A stretch of 64,000 nucleotides of DNA, taken from positions 1,240,001 through 1,304,000 of the forward strand of contig NZ_CP072390.1 in assembly GCF_018127785.1 (NCBI RefSeq), given 5' to 3'. This DNA is from Prevotella scopos JCM 17725. GTDB taxonomy: Bacteria; Bacteroidota; Bacteroidia; Bacteroidales; Bacteroidaceae. The position numbers were made by a program, and so were the translations under genes. The first letter of the stretch is position 1, and each line of letters starts with the position of its first letter. This document shows positions 36,110 to 44,433 of the stretch, one piece after another. The notes beneath the pieces were generated by a model that was given only the letters and a program-made list of their open reading frames with translations, did not search any database and was not told the DNA's origin.

Positions 36110-36686
36110 TCCACTGCAAGCATACATATACTTGGGATTATGCCTACATACAGATTTTAAGAATGATATTTCAAACATTAACCAAGATACGTTGGCAAAG
36201 TTCCTACAATGTGATGTCGGTGCTATACAAAGAGCCTTACGAGTGTTCCAAGAGAACAACTTGCTTACCATTCATCAAGACAGATATGGCTGGAGAGAGA
36301 AGAACAGATATAAGCTAATTAGAACTAACTGGTTCGGCGTTAAAAGAAAGATACTGGAAGAAAACATAACAAGAGAACAGATAGGCTTTCTCTTATTGTT
36401 GAAAAGTCTTTGCTACAACCACTGTAATTACACTGATTACTATGGCAAGGACTTACAGAAAATAATGACTCTTAAACGGAGCATGATTGACAATTATTTG
36501 AGGGCATTAGAAGCCAGACAATATATCAAGAGAGATAAGAAGAAGAAACGGATAACAATACTCCGAGATGATTTATTCCTAACAACAAAAGAATCAGAGA
36601 AAGAGAAAATTATAAAACTATGCCCAGAGTTAATGGGCGATGATGATTATTTTGATGAACATGGACACTACCATTTTGTAGACTAA
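36066..36686 (+). CDS. Winged-helix/replication-initiator-like protein
   Basis: In the 206 residues two helix-turn-helix-like units can be seen. The first is at about 35-65 (INQDTLAKFLQCDVGAIQRA, then LRVFQENNLLTI) and the second at about 120-165 (YYGKDLQKIMTLKRSMIDNY, then LRALEARQYIKRD). Two winged-helix domains in tandem are typical of small replication initiators and DnaD-like proteins on Bacteroidota elements. It ends in an acidic tail. The 3' end overlaps the start of the next, broken gene. Confidence 0.55.
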   Translation: MDYTTLSKEIGACLNPLQAYIYLGLCLHTDFKNDISNINQDTLAKFLQCDVGAIQRALRVFQENNLLTIHQDRYGWREKNRYKLIRTNWFGVKRKILEENITREQIGFLLLLKSLCYNHCNYTDYYGKDLQKIMTLKRSMIDNYLRALEARQYIKRDKKKKRITILRDDLFLTTKESEKEKIIKLCPELMGDDDYFDEHGHYHFVD

Positions 36687-36897
36687 AATCAGGAAAGCCT
36701 TGCACCATATTTATAAGACAGGAGAAAGGGCTACTAACAAAGATATAAAAGCTACCCTACAAACAATTTACACTAAGTTTGGTTGTAAGAGAAAGGCTAA
36801 AGGAACACAGATTACTGAATATGGCTTTGCCACGCAAAGATGTAAAATCCCTACAGATAAGGGAAGGAAAGATGGAATGATATTATTTACTATATAA
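36661..36897 (+). pseudogene. Small DNA-element gene with in-frame TAG
   Basis: ATG 36661 lies inside the end of the previous gene in a shifted frame. After six codons comes TAG (36679-36681). The frame then continues TKIRKALHHIYKTGERATNK, DIKATLQTIYTKFGCKRKAKGT to a TAA at 36895. The second part resembles the C-terminal end of primase/helicase-like replication proteins, but only weakly. It may start instead at TTG 36700. It is either a broken gene or a short gene with an unusual start. Confidence 0.4.
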
Positions 36898-36907
36898 CTT
36901 ATAAAAA

Positions 36908-37618
36908 ATGATAACAAAGGAATATTTATAGACACTCGTCAACAAAGCCCAAAGCCTTGTAGATATATTAAAGTTACAGAGAAAGAAACAGAATAAAACT
37001 AACATAGAAGAGCTTACTACTTTATTAGATAAATACGGCATAGATTATCATACTCTTCCCATTAGACTAATACAAGAGAAAATCCCCTTAAAAGACATAC
37101 TTGTAGAAAACAGTACTTATCAATCTTCTAAACTAAAGAAGAGACTGATTGAAGAGGGTATCAAGCAGGAACATTGCGAAATATGCGGACAAGGTAATAC
37201 ATGGAATGACAAACTACTTGTCTTGCAATTAGACCATATCAATGGTATACACACAGATAACCGATTGGAGAACCTGCGCATCGTCTGCCCAAACTGTCAC
37301 ACACAAACAGATACGTTCTGTACTCGAAAACTTAAACAACACAACTACTGTAAAGACTGTGGAAAAGAGATTACTCCTAAGTCTACTTGGTGTCCCGAAT
37401 GTGCATTGAAACATAACCGTGTACACAAGGTTTCACCCTCTGATAAGCCCTCCAAGGAAGAGCTACTGCAGCTAATAAAAGAGAAACCATTTACCGAAAT
37501 CGGTAGACTGTACGGAGTAACTGACAATGCTATCCGTAAATGGTGTAAAAAGATGGGACTACCCTCCACAAAAAGAGAGTTAAACGCATTATATAAGAAA
37601 AACACAGATAGAAGATAA
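36908..37618 (+). pseudogene. HNH endonuclease with in-frame TAG at codon 8
   Basis: ATG 36908 reads MITKEYL, then TAG (36929-36931), and then continues TLVNKAQSLVDILKLQRKK in the same frame to 37618 (236 codons in all). The HNH domain is intact after the stop: CEICG..., LQLDHINGIHTDNRLENLRI, CPNCHTQTDTF, with a second zinc-type pair CKDCG...CPEC. A C-terminal helix-turn-helix (FTEIGRLYGVTDNAIRKWCK) follows. Without the full N-terminus, translation would need TTG 37223, which cuts off the first metal-binding Cys pair. Confidence 0.65.
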
Positions 37619-37640
37619 ACAGCAATACCTCCTATTTCAA

Positions 37641-37661
37641 AGTGTGAGATTATTTTCACAC
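37641..37661. terminator. Small inverted repeat near the right end
   Basis: GTGTGA / TCACAC with an 8-nt loop. There is no long T-run, so termination is uncertain. Confidence 0.3.
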
Positions 37662-37734
37662 AACTGACCTAAATATGTTAGTTTAGTACAGTATTATTCA
37701 AGATATTTTTTTAACTTTGTGATACGATAGAGCG

Positions 37735-37752
37735 TTGACCTATAGTTGACCT
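37735..37752 (+). promoter_or_regulatory. Two phased TTGACC sites, putative integrase arm sites (right)
   Basis: TTGACC at 37735 and 37746, 11 bp apart and in the same orientation as the four left sites. They lie 62 bp before attR. Confidence 0.6.
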
Positions 37753-37813
37753 CTTATTCGCACAGAGTTCATTAACAAGCTGATAAATAAGCTCATATAT
37801 AGTTTGTGTGGCG

Positions 37814-37862
37814 AGACTCATAATCTGGAGGTCCCTGGTTCAAGCCCAGGCTGGTCCACAAA
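37814..37862. repeat. attR: right 49-bp direct repeat (tRNA 3' fragment)
   Basis: A perfect copy of 24455-24503. Only the 3' part of the tRNA is present, with no D-arm or 5' acceptor strand, so it is not a functional tRNA gene. Confidence 0.9.
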
Positions 37863-38661
37863 TAGGTTTCAAAAGGATGTCAAACAATACGTCATTTTAG
37901 CCTTCAAAACAAGGATAATCGCTGTAAGATCAAGGTTTTACAGTGATTTTTTGTTTTTTATCCATGAAAAAGCAGAATCAAAAGAAGCCAGATGGCAGAC
38001 GAGGATGTATCGAAATAGACACATTCTCCTATACCAAATATTTACAAAACTCATTGATAATCATATGATTATTTTGATAACTACTGATTTGAAACATTAC
38101 TATACCACCACCATATATAAAAAATCATTGTATAATTGACTGAATTTTTTTAATGACTTCCTCACTAATATCTTCAGGTATCTTCATATCTCCAAATGTG
38201 ACTCTTCTGTTTTTAGGATACTTATCTCCCCATATAACCGATTCAAGAGCATTGTAAAGAGCCTCTATACTTGGTATCTGAAGTTCATCATTGCTATGTT
38301 TACTTAGTGCGTTGTTGAATAATGAAAATAGCAAGGCTATATATAACTTATTCTTTGTAGTATGGCAATAAGTCCCCATACAACTTATAGCTGTATGGAT
38401 AGTATCTTCATAAGATTCATCATCTAAATTGATGAACTTGCAAAGTACATCTTCATATTTTTCCACTAAATTCCAATAACTACTACTACATAACACTTTC
38501 AAAGCAACGGCTGTGATTGAATCACAAAATGCTTCTGTATTAATGAATTTCTCAACTATAGCTATGTTTTGGGTACGTCATCTGAACTGTGTCATTGGCT
38601 TCATTTCTTTAGGAGCATGAGTAATGCTGATGGGCAAACCGGAGCAGTCTTTCTCTTGGTA

Positions 38662-38696
38662 AAATCAGGCTGGGCTCGATGCCCAGCCTGATTTTT
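38662..38696 (-). terminator. Strong terminator inside the IS
   Basis: Perfect 15-bp stem AAAATCAGGCTGGGC / GCCCAGCCTGATTTT with a 5-nt loop, downstream of the transposase gene. It is symmetrical and so may work in both directions. Confidence 0.85.
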
Positions 38697-38796
38697 AATT
38701 TGCTGGTGGTATAAACCATCGCATCTTCTCTTGGTGTTGCAAAGATACGACAGTATTTTTGAACTGCCTAATTTCCGGATGCCTAACTTCATGAAC

Positions 38797-40011
38797 CTAT
38801 AATAATTGGAAGCGGTCGCCAAACTTTATAGCGAACTGTTGGGCTGTCTGGCCCCAGTTTCGCAATGGCTGAGTCCATTTCTTTTTGATGTTACGATAGG
38901 CAAGATATACGAGTTTGAAGAGAGCTTCGTCAGTTGGGAAAACTCCCTTTGTCTTTGTTACCTTACGTATCTGACGATGATAACCTTCTACAATGTTGGT
39001 AGTATACATGATACGTCTGATAGGTTCCGTATAGTCAAAATAGTGTGAGAGGTTATCCCACTTGTCACGCCACGACTTGATGACGATAGGATATTGCTTA
39101 CCCCACTTTTTCTCCAAATTATCGAGTTCTATCTCTGCTTTCTCCTTAGTTTGTGCAGCATAAACCATCTTCAAATCCTTTAGGAACTCCTTCTGATTCT
39201 TGCTGGCGACATACTTCACTGAGTTACGGATTTGATGTACAATACATAGCTGTACATCCGTCTTAGGAAATACGCTCTGGATGGCATCTGGGAAGCCCGT
39301 AAGGCCATCTACACAAGCTATAAGAATGTCTTTGACACCTCTGTTTTGAAGGTCTGTAAGTACGCTGAGCCAGAAGTTAGCGCCCTCGCTATGAGATACA
39401 TACATACCCAGAAGATCTTTATGTCCTTCCTTGTCAACACCAATGACATTATATATTGCACGAGATGTTGTAGCACCCGTGTCGTCATGTGCCTTGTAAT
39501 GGATAGCATCCATCCAAACTATCGGATAGACTTCTTCCAAAGAGCGTGTGCGCCAGGCTTTTATCTCAGGCCAGACCTTGTCCGTAATGTTACTTATTGT
39601 CTCTTTGGATATCTTGGTACCATAGTTCTCTTCAAGGAACTTACTTATGTCAGACATGCTCTGACCTGTAGCATAAAGACTGATAATCTTATCGGACAAA
39701 CCTTCTGCTAATATCGTCTGTCGTTTTTTGATAATCTCAGGGGTAAAACTCCCTTCTCTGTCACGTGGAGTATCTATTTCTACAGGACCATACTCTGTTT
39801 GAACCTCCTTGGACATCTTGCCGTTACGGCGATTAATCTTTGTGGATGTCTTAGTGTTATAAAGGTGAGAGTCCATCTCACACTCGAGAGCTGAATTGAG
39901 GAAATCTTCCAATACACGATGGAATGCACCATCCTTACCAAACAAAGGAGTACCTTGTTTGAACTGTTCTTTTGCCTGAGACAACATCTCGGCGTACTCG
40001 TCTTGTGTCAT
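38797..40011 (-). CDS. IS256-family (mutator) transposase
   Basis: At 404 residues it is full length for the family. The DDE core can be followed: YPIVWMDAIHYKAHDD (first Asp), then DILIACVDGLTGFPDAI (second Asp, in the VDGLxGFPxAI signature), QLCIVHQIRNSVKYV (conserved CxxHxxRN) and a distal Glu in TTNIVEGYHRQIRKVTK. No frameshift is present, so it should be active. The start MTQDEYAEML is 83 bp from the right IS end. Confidence 0.93.
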   Translation of the reverse strand: MTQDEYAEMLSQAKEQFKQGTPLFGKDGAFHRVLEDFLNSALECEMDSHLYNTKTSTKINRRNGKMSKEVQTEYGPVEIDTPRDREGSFTPEIIKKRQTILAEGLSDKIISLYATGQSMSDISKFLEENYGTKISKETISNITDKVWPEIKAWRTRSLEEVYPIVWMDAIHYKAHDDTGATTSRAIYNVIGVDKEGHKDLLGMYVSHSEGANFWLSVLTDLQNRGVKDILIACVDGLTGFPDAIQSVFPKTDVQLCIVHQIRNSVKYVASKNQKEFLKDLKMVYAAQTKEKAEIELDNLEKKWGKQYPIVIKSWRDKWDNLSHYFDYTEPIRRIMYTTNIVEGYHRQIRKVTKTKGVFPTDEALFKLVYLAYRNIKKKWTQPLRNWGQTAQQFAIKFGDRFQLL

Positions 40012-40284
40012 TTGCTAAATCTAAGTATGCTGATATAACAGCGGTTATATGAGTTTATTGTGTTAGCCGTTGACACAGTTGATATGACATCGTCTATGTT
40101 TCCTTTAGTTGGTTTCGTACATAGACCAAAAGCTGCAATACCATTGTGAATTCCATAGGAAAAATCCTCCTGCCAAGAACATGTTTCAATCTTATTTAAC
40201 AAATTCTTCAGGTATAGAAGTTCTTCCTCTGTCAATGAAAATGTCTATTTTGCTTTATTGAACAACGAAGACATTTCTTTTTTA

Positions 40285-41281
40285 TTAATCTACAATTTCA
40301 TGAGCTTTATTTAAAACCTTATTTATTCTGTTTAAGTGTGAATCTATCTCTTTCAAAGTTTTGTTAATTTATTTGTTTTCTGTAGATGTTAGTCCACTTT
40401 TTCTTAGTGTAGCTTTTAATTCACTCTTTAAATTTGTAAGAGATTTCATAGCATCACTTACCTCTGATATGTGTGAATATACCTTATTCCCATTCCTGAC
40501 AGGAATACCTAATATATCTTGAACTGCACCTGCTACATCTGAGAGGTTCAAATGATCTGAAATGGCACTTTCTGCTTTTCCAATAACTTTCAGTATTCTT
40601 TGATTATCTTTAAAAATCTTAAGTTTTCCTAGTTTGCTTACAGATCCAACGACATTTTTTGCTGCCCGCATAAAGCGATAGGCTCCAATTGCAGAACTTG
40701 CATCAGCAGGCAACACAGGCACTACAGTGGCAACTCCATCGTAAATAAGACCAATAGTCGCCAAGCTTAGATACGATACGCTGGCTGTCGTACTTCCACT
40801 GTGTTGCGTAGGTTGCCACCGCCTGGTTTGGCACAATCAGTGTGCGCACCGTCTTCAACACCTCACCCATCTTGCCGTAGTAGTACTCGATAGCACCGCT
40901 ACCATCCTCACGGAGCATCAGCCTGCCGATGTGATTGTAAGAAGAGTGAATGCCACCATAGTGGTACTTCACGTTGTTCTCCGGATGGTCAGGATAATTG
41001 ATAGCTGTCAGACGTCCGTAATCATACTCATAGTTGATGGTCTTGCCCTCCTTTTTGAGATTGGCTGTCTGCTTGGTGAGTACATTGCCGAGATTGTCAT
41101 AAGTAAAGGTGGTAATACCGCTGACAGGGTGGTTTACCTCTGTGAGACGATCGCCCATGTCATAAACGGATGTCATTACGTTGCGTCCGCTGACAATCAT
41201 CACGATCTCGTCCTTCGGAGCACTACCCTTAGAAGCTGTGGTAACCACACCGTCTTTCTTCACTTGTACTTTGCTGATTCA
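40285..41281 (-). pseudogene. RHS-repeat core fragment with toxin-tip region (decayed)
   Basis: 41281-40830 reads as RHS/YD repeats: YDMGDRLTEVNHPVSGITTF, TYDNLGNVLTKQT, YEYDYGRLTAINYPD, YYGKMGEVLKTVRTL. It begins in frame directly after a stop, with no start codon. A frameshift in 40703-40836 leads into a non-repeat C-terminal region (GLIYDGVATVVPVLPADASS, AIGAYRFMRAAKNVV) of the kind that precedes RHS toxin domains. An in-frame TAA then cuts the end, after which coding-like sequence (INKTLKEIDSHLNRINKVLN) continues to 40285. It is a polymorphic-toxin remnant followed by the split putative immunity gene. Confidence 0.75.
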
Positions 41282-41286
41282 TAATA

Positions 41287-41844
41287 TTAGTTATACAATA
41301 ATCTATCAGGGGTCACTTGATAATTTATCTTCCATCGAAACCACAACTTCCTTTTCTTTATTTCAACTGCGACGTAATCTCCTCTTGCGTCAATAATATG
41401 ACGTGTTATACATCTTTTTACTTTCACCTTATCTCTTTTATCGTATAAAATATCACCAACTCTTAACTGAATATCTAAGGATAAAAGATACCTCTTCGTA
41501 GGTAAGACTGTAAAAGGACTATTTGTTTTTAATATTTTCCAATCATGACCAACCCTAACAAGGACCTTTCTGGTTGGTGATAATTTACAAAAGAAGACGT
41601 AAATCATTAAATCCGGATAATATGAGACCGCATTATCCCTATCTATTTTCAGACACGTTGGTTCATTGCCATTCCTTGATCTTAATTCATCAAACATAGT
41701 TCCATCTAAATTAAGAAATGTATATACGCTATCAGATGATACGTAACTGCAGTTTTTTAAGTAAAGAACAGCAATAAGGTTATCACTCCCCTTAGATATC
41801 AAGGGGAGTGATAAAATAATCAATATAAGGAGTGTTTTTTTCAT
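41287..41844 (-). CDS. Exported hypothetical protein, putative immunity partner
   Basis: The 185 residues begin with a signal peptide (KKTLLILIILSLPLISKGS). The body is beta-rich and basic and was not recognised. Its ATG overlaps the TGA of an upstream RHS-type C-terminal tail (ATGA), the usual arrangement of a toxin tip and its immunity gene. If correct, immunity would act in the periplasm. The frame is intact. Confidence 0.6.
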   Translation of the reverse strand: MKKTLLILIILSLPLISKGSDNLIAVLYLKNCSYVSSDSVYTFLNLDGTMFDELRSRNGNEPTCLKIDRDNAVSYYPDLMIYVFFCKLSPTRKVLVRVGHDWKILKTNSPFTVLPTKRYLLSLDIQLRVGDILYDKRDKVKVKRCITRHIIDARGDYVAVEIKKRKLWFRWKINYQVTPDRLLYN

Positions 41845-42060
41845 TTTCGTTTTCCAATAACAACTACTTCAGGAAGAGCATTTATATACTCTACTGTTTT
41901 TATATTGGGTTTGAATCCTTGTAAGTGCAAATGATTGGAATGATTACTTCTTATTCCCCTATCTCTTGCAGAGCGACTGTTCCAACCGCTCCAATCAATG
42001 CCGCCAAAGCATCAGAAGAAATAAAACTTTTATTCTCAGATCCAGATTTTACTTAAAATT
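41841..42060 (-). pseudogene. RHS-type toxin C-terminal fragment
   Basis: The frame ends GGIDWSGWNSRSARDRGI, RSNHSNHLHLQGFKPN, YINALPEVVVIGKRK and a stop that overlaps the next gene. An ending of the LPEVVV(I/T)xKR type is common in Bacteroidota RHS-like effectors. Upstream, a second frame (SSDALAALIGAVGTVALQEI) is open over the same bases, so the fragment is probably frameshifted. No start codon or toxin core is present. Confidence 0.5.
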
Positions 42061-42132
42061 CAATCATACTTTTAATTGTTTATAGTTATCAATTATTTAA
42101 CGCTGTTCTTTCTCGTTTATTGTTTACGTTTT

Positions 42133-42202
42133 TTGATACCCATATAAGGGTAATGAGGAACACCCTTATAAGGGTATTGCCTATTACCCTTATATGGGTG
42201 TT
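42133..42202. repeat. Three consecutive ACCC(A/T)TATA(A/T)GGGT palindromes
   Basis: ACCCATATAAGGGT, ACCCTTATAAGGGT and ACCCTTATATGGGT follow each other at about 25-bp steps. The first and third are reverse complements over 17 bp and the middle one is a perfect palindrome, so the set can form one large or three small hairpins. Confidence 0.75.
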
Positions 42203-42244
42203 AAGAAGTATTTAAATACTAAAGAATCTAGGGCTCTCATTTCA

Positions 42245-42793
42245 CTAACACTCTACTATGAACATTTCCAATATAGAATCATCTACCACCAAGGAGAATG
42301 ACCAAACCTTAGGCATGAGGGAATTTAAAAGTTCTTCAAAATTATTCTTAAGTACTTCTTTTATTATTTGTCGTTCTATGCTATTATAAAAGTGCCAAGA
42401 TAGGTATTTCCCCCAAAGACGAATCGCTTCACGATAACCATCTGCTTGTATTTGTCTTACATATGTTCCTCCCTTAAATAAAACTATAATATTAAAAGTT
42501 TGCAATTCTGAAGGAAGATGACAATGCTGAAAAATATATGCTTCAATTATTTTTCCATTGACTTTTTCATATAAGCAACTAATATGATGTAGCTTCTTCA
42601 AGGGTATTTCCTCTATATAGCCACTATATATATGTTGCTTCACTTTAGACTTGCTAATATTACCAATATGTGGAAATTTCAACGCATCAGCCCATTGGGT
42701 CATGGCAACTTTCATAGAAACTGCATCTATTTGTAAAACGTCTGTTTTTTCTCCATATTGATAATTGGTTATAAAAGTATATTTGTCCATCAT
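42245..42793 (-). CDS. Hypothetical protein, putative immunity partner of an RHS tip
   Basis: The 182-residue soluble protein has no signal peptide. It contains two similar halves of the type 'Y.FI..Y.YGE...LQIDAVSMKVAMTQWADAL' and 'FKGGTYVRQIQADGYREAIRLWGKYL', suggesting an internal duplication. Its ATG overlaps the stop of the upstream toxin-tip fragment (ATGATGG), which supports a toxin/immunity pair. The family is not recognised. Confidence 0.6.
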   Translation of the reverse strand: MMDKYTFITNYQYGEKTDVLQIDAVSMKVAMTQWADALKFPHIGNISKSKVKQHIYSGYIEEIPLKKLHHISCLYEKVNGKIIEAYIFQHCHLPSELQTFNIIVLFKGGTYVRQIQADGYREAIRLWGKYLSWHFYNSIERQIIKEVLKNNFEELLNSLMPKVWSFSLVVDDSILEMFIVEC

Positions 42794-43010
42794 CTATTAC
42801 CTTTATGGTTTTTACTATGGTTTTCACCACTGAAATTTCTACGTTCATTAGCCCGATTCATTTGTCTCTTTAATTTCTCTATTTGCTTTTTTACTTCAGG
42901 CGTTTTGTTAGGTGAAGACTTTAATTTGTCGTATTCTCGCTTATATTCTTCATATCTATCTCCATTTGCTTCTTTCTTTTTCTGGTTAGCATGAGGAGAA
43001 TTCTTATTAT
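42790..43010 (-). pseudogene. Polymorphic-toxin C-terminal tail, cut by the IS1380 copy
   Basis: The 73 residues are basic and helical (YEEYKREYDKLKSSP, VKKQIEKLKRQMNRANERR) and end in FSGENHSKNHKGNR. Tails of the F(S/K)GENHS..KGNR type are typical of RHS effectors with a C-terminal nuclease-like or related tip. The frame is open up to 43010, where the IS1380 left end begins, so the rest of the toxin gene is missing or lies elsewhere. Confidence 0.65.
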
Positions 43011-43805
43011 CCCTTAATTCCGCAGCGTAAAATCTTTTAAGAACTCCAAGTGTCTGAGAAACAAAGTTCTCAAAACACTTGGATATGTCAGAAATTTCAC
43101 CTATCTTGGCGCTGCTAAACTAACAAGCAAGCAAAACATCTGACATGACAAAGATAGCTATTAAAAACGAGAATATCACTTCTTTCGGTAGAATTTATCA
43201 CATTATGGACGTTTTCTCTAAGTTGGGCTTTGAAAAACTCACAGAATCTGTATTGGGCAAACGTGGGTGTAGTGATAGGGCTTTTAGTCATGGAAGCATT
43301 TTCGGTTCTCTCTTCTTCAGCTACCTTTGTGGTGGCGAATGCCTTGAGGGACATCAATGTGCTTATAGGGCAGTTCAAGCAGAGACCTAATACACTATTA
43401 CCCAGTGCCGACACAGTGGGACGCGGACTAAAGGAGCTTGCCGAAGAGAATATTGTCTATAAGAGCGAAACCTCTGGCAAGTCTTACAGTTTCAACACTG
43501 CAGAGAAGCTAAACACCTTACTTCTGCGAATGATACAGAGGATGGGGCTTGTAAAGGCGGGCAGCCATGTTGACATGGACTTTGACCACCAGTTTGTTCC
43601 AGCCCACAAATTCGATGCAAAGTATTCCTTGAATAAACAGCATGTCTTTATGATTCTCACATTCCCCAATGGTTTGGGTGGGGGATTTCATGCCTAGACA
43701 AGACCCAAGAAGCCCCGAAAAACCTCATATCAACATATAGAGCCACAAAAAGACATCTCAACACATAAAATTTTCTCACAAGGAATAATGCTGCGGGATT
43801 GAGGG
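43011..43805 (+). mobile_element. IS1380-family element, internally deleted but with both ends
   Basis: Left end CCCTTAATTCCGCAGCGTAA. The right end near 43791-43805 (CTGCGGGATTGAGGG) is its imperfect inverted repeat. At about 0.8 kb it lacks more than half of a full element, so a deletion has joined the 5' transposase part to the 3' end near 43640. Clear target-site repeats were not seen. Confidence 0.82.
43145..43697 (+). pseudogene. IS1380-family transposase, frameshifted and truncated
   Basis: It is nearly identical to the copy at 8603 up to AHKFDAKYS. The sequence CTTGAGGGACATC has one G more than the 8603 copy (CTTGAGGACATC), which shifts the frame at about 43347. After the internal deletion it runs into unrelated codons. 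It is inactive. Confidence 0.85.
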
Positions 43806-43824
43806 ATTCTTCTAAAGGAAAAGA

Positions 43825-43867
43825 AAAGACCATTCCTTTACTCAAAACTGAGTATAGAAATGGTCTT
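43825..43867. terminator. Bidirectional-type terminator hairpin
   Basis: AAAGACCATT / AATGGTCTTT with a further inner pairing ACTCA/TGAGT, ending in a T-rich run. Confidence 0.7.
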
Positions 43868-43929
43868 TCTTCATTGGAATGTTTCAAACTATAAGATTAC
43901 CAAAATGGTATTTGTATTTTGACACACCT

Positions 43930-44070
43930 TCTTTTTTGTTTTTATGCATTGCTTGTTGAATTATCTCTTACATGAGGGCTGCTCGTCCAAAACGCTTCGG
44001 TGTTTTCAGGTATAGATTATTAGGCTACACCTGCACCAAAAATTGCAGTTCTATGTTGAACTTGCAATTT
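43930..44070 (+). repeat. About 140-bp dispersed repeat, copy 1
   Basis: From about 43930 (TTTTTTGTTTTTATGCATTG) to the segment ending TTCTATGTTGAACTTGCA it matches 49169-49304 with few changes. No coding role is apparent. The open frame over 43972-44391 is not called as a gene because its start lies in this repeat. Confidence 0.75.
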
Positions 44071-44433
44071 CATGGCTATTTGAGAAGGCTTCATTTTCAT
44101 AGTTGCGACATCCCTTTAAAACTGATTTTTTTCGAAATATATGTTTTGATTATCAGCCTGTTGTCGGTATTTATCACCTCATCGAGAAAGGCTTTGAAGA
44201 GATTTTCTAACGAAGATATAAGAAATTCAAAGTTTATAGTCCGATTTCTTCCCATCCACTTTGTTTTCTACGAGGAAATTGCGATCTTTGCTGCATTAAC
44301 AGAAGGTTCTTTGAGACATTGCAGAATAAAGAATTGGAAAGAAGCTCGCTCGTCTCTTATTCGTTCACCCTTTGACACATATCCTTCTTAGACTTCTAAA
44401 AATCAGGTTTTTACTATTCGTGAAATGATTTTA

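Larger units (their letters stand above)
24455..37862. mobile_element. Integrative element (about 13.4 kb) inserted in the tRNA(CAU) 3' end
   Basis: It is bounded by a 49-bp perfect direct repeat (24455-24503 and 37814-37862), the left copy lying in the tRNA. A tyrosine integrase is the first gene inside the left end, and clusters of TTGACC sites with 11-bp spacing lie inside both ends. Cargo comprises a helicase-like protein, DUF3871, RadC-like, a short recombinase, a transpeptidase-like protein, a winged-helix protein and an HNH nuclease remnant. No relaxase, coupling protein or conjugation gene was seen, so at best it is integrated by its own integrase and mobilised by others, or it is a phage-satellite-like island. 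Several genes carry nonsense codons, a sign of decay. Confidence 0.88.
38570..40093 (-). mobile_element. IS256-family insertion sequence, apparently complete
   Basis: About 1524 bp, flanked by the 8-bp direct repeat CTATGTTT (38562-38569 and 40094-40101). The ends carry imperfect inverted repeats sharing GTCAT..AACTGTGTCA..GGCT. It holds one intact transposase gene and its terminator. An 8-bp duplication fits the IS256 family. Confidence 0.88.
38125..40274 (-). pseudogene. Putative immunity gene split by the IS256-family element
   Basis: Removing the insertion (38570-40093) and one copy of the 8-bp duplication CTATGTTT rejoins the frame. The upstream part (TEEELLYLKNLLNKIE...GLCTKPTKGN) continues into IAIVEKFINTEAFCDSITAV and on to 38125. 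The product is about 190 helical residues starting from TTG 40235. The frame also extends to ATG 40274 (MSSLFNKAK) through a TAG at 40245-40247. It lies just downstream of an RHS toxin tip, which suggests an immunity role. That role is an inference, as the family is not recognised. Confidence 0.65.

Noticed and set aside
37804-38139. Reading frame across the attR tRNA fragment
   Set aside because: It is read through the 49-bp repeat by chance; the D-arm and 5' acceptor of a tRNA are absent, so neither a gene nor a second tRNA is called.
24455-43010. Genome-wide or element-wide recoding of TAG
   Set aside because: Intact genes in the element end with TAG (27059, 34968) and no coding sequence follows those stops, so decay is preferred.
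43972-44391. 139-codon plus-strand reading frame
   Set aside because: Its first part is the 140-bp dispersed repeat, which also occurs at 49.2 kb without the rest; no homology or ribosome-binding site.
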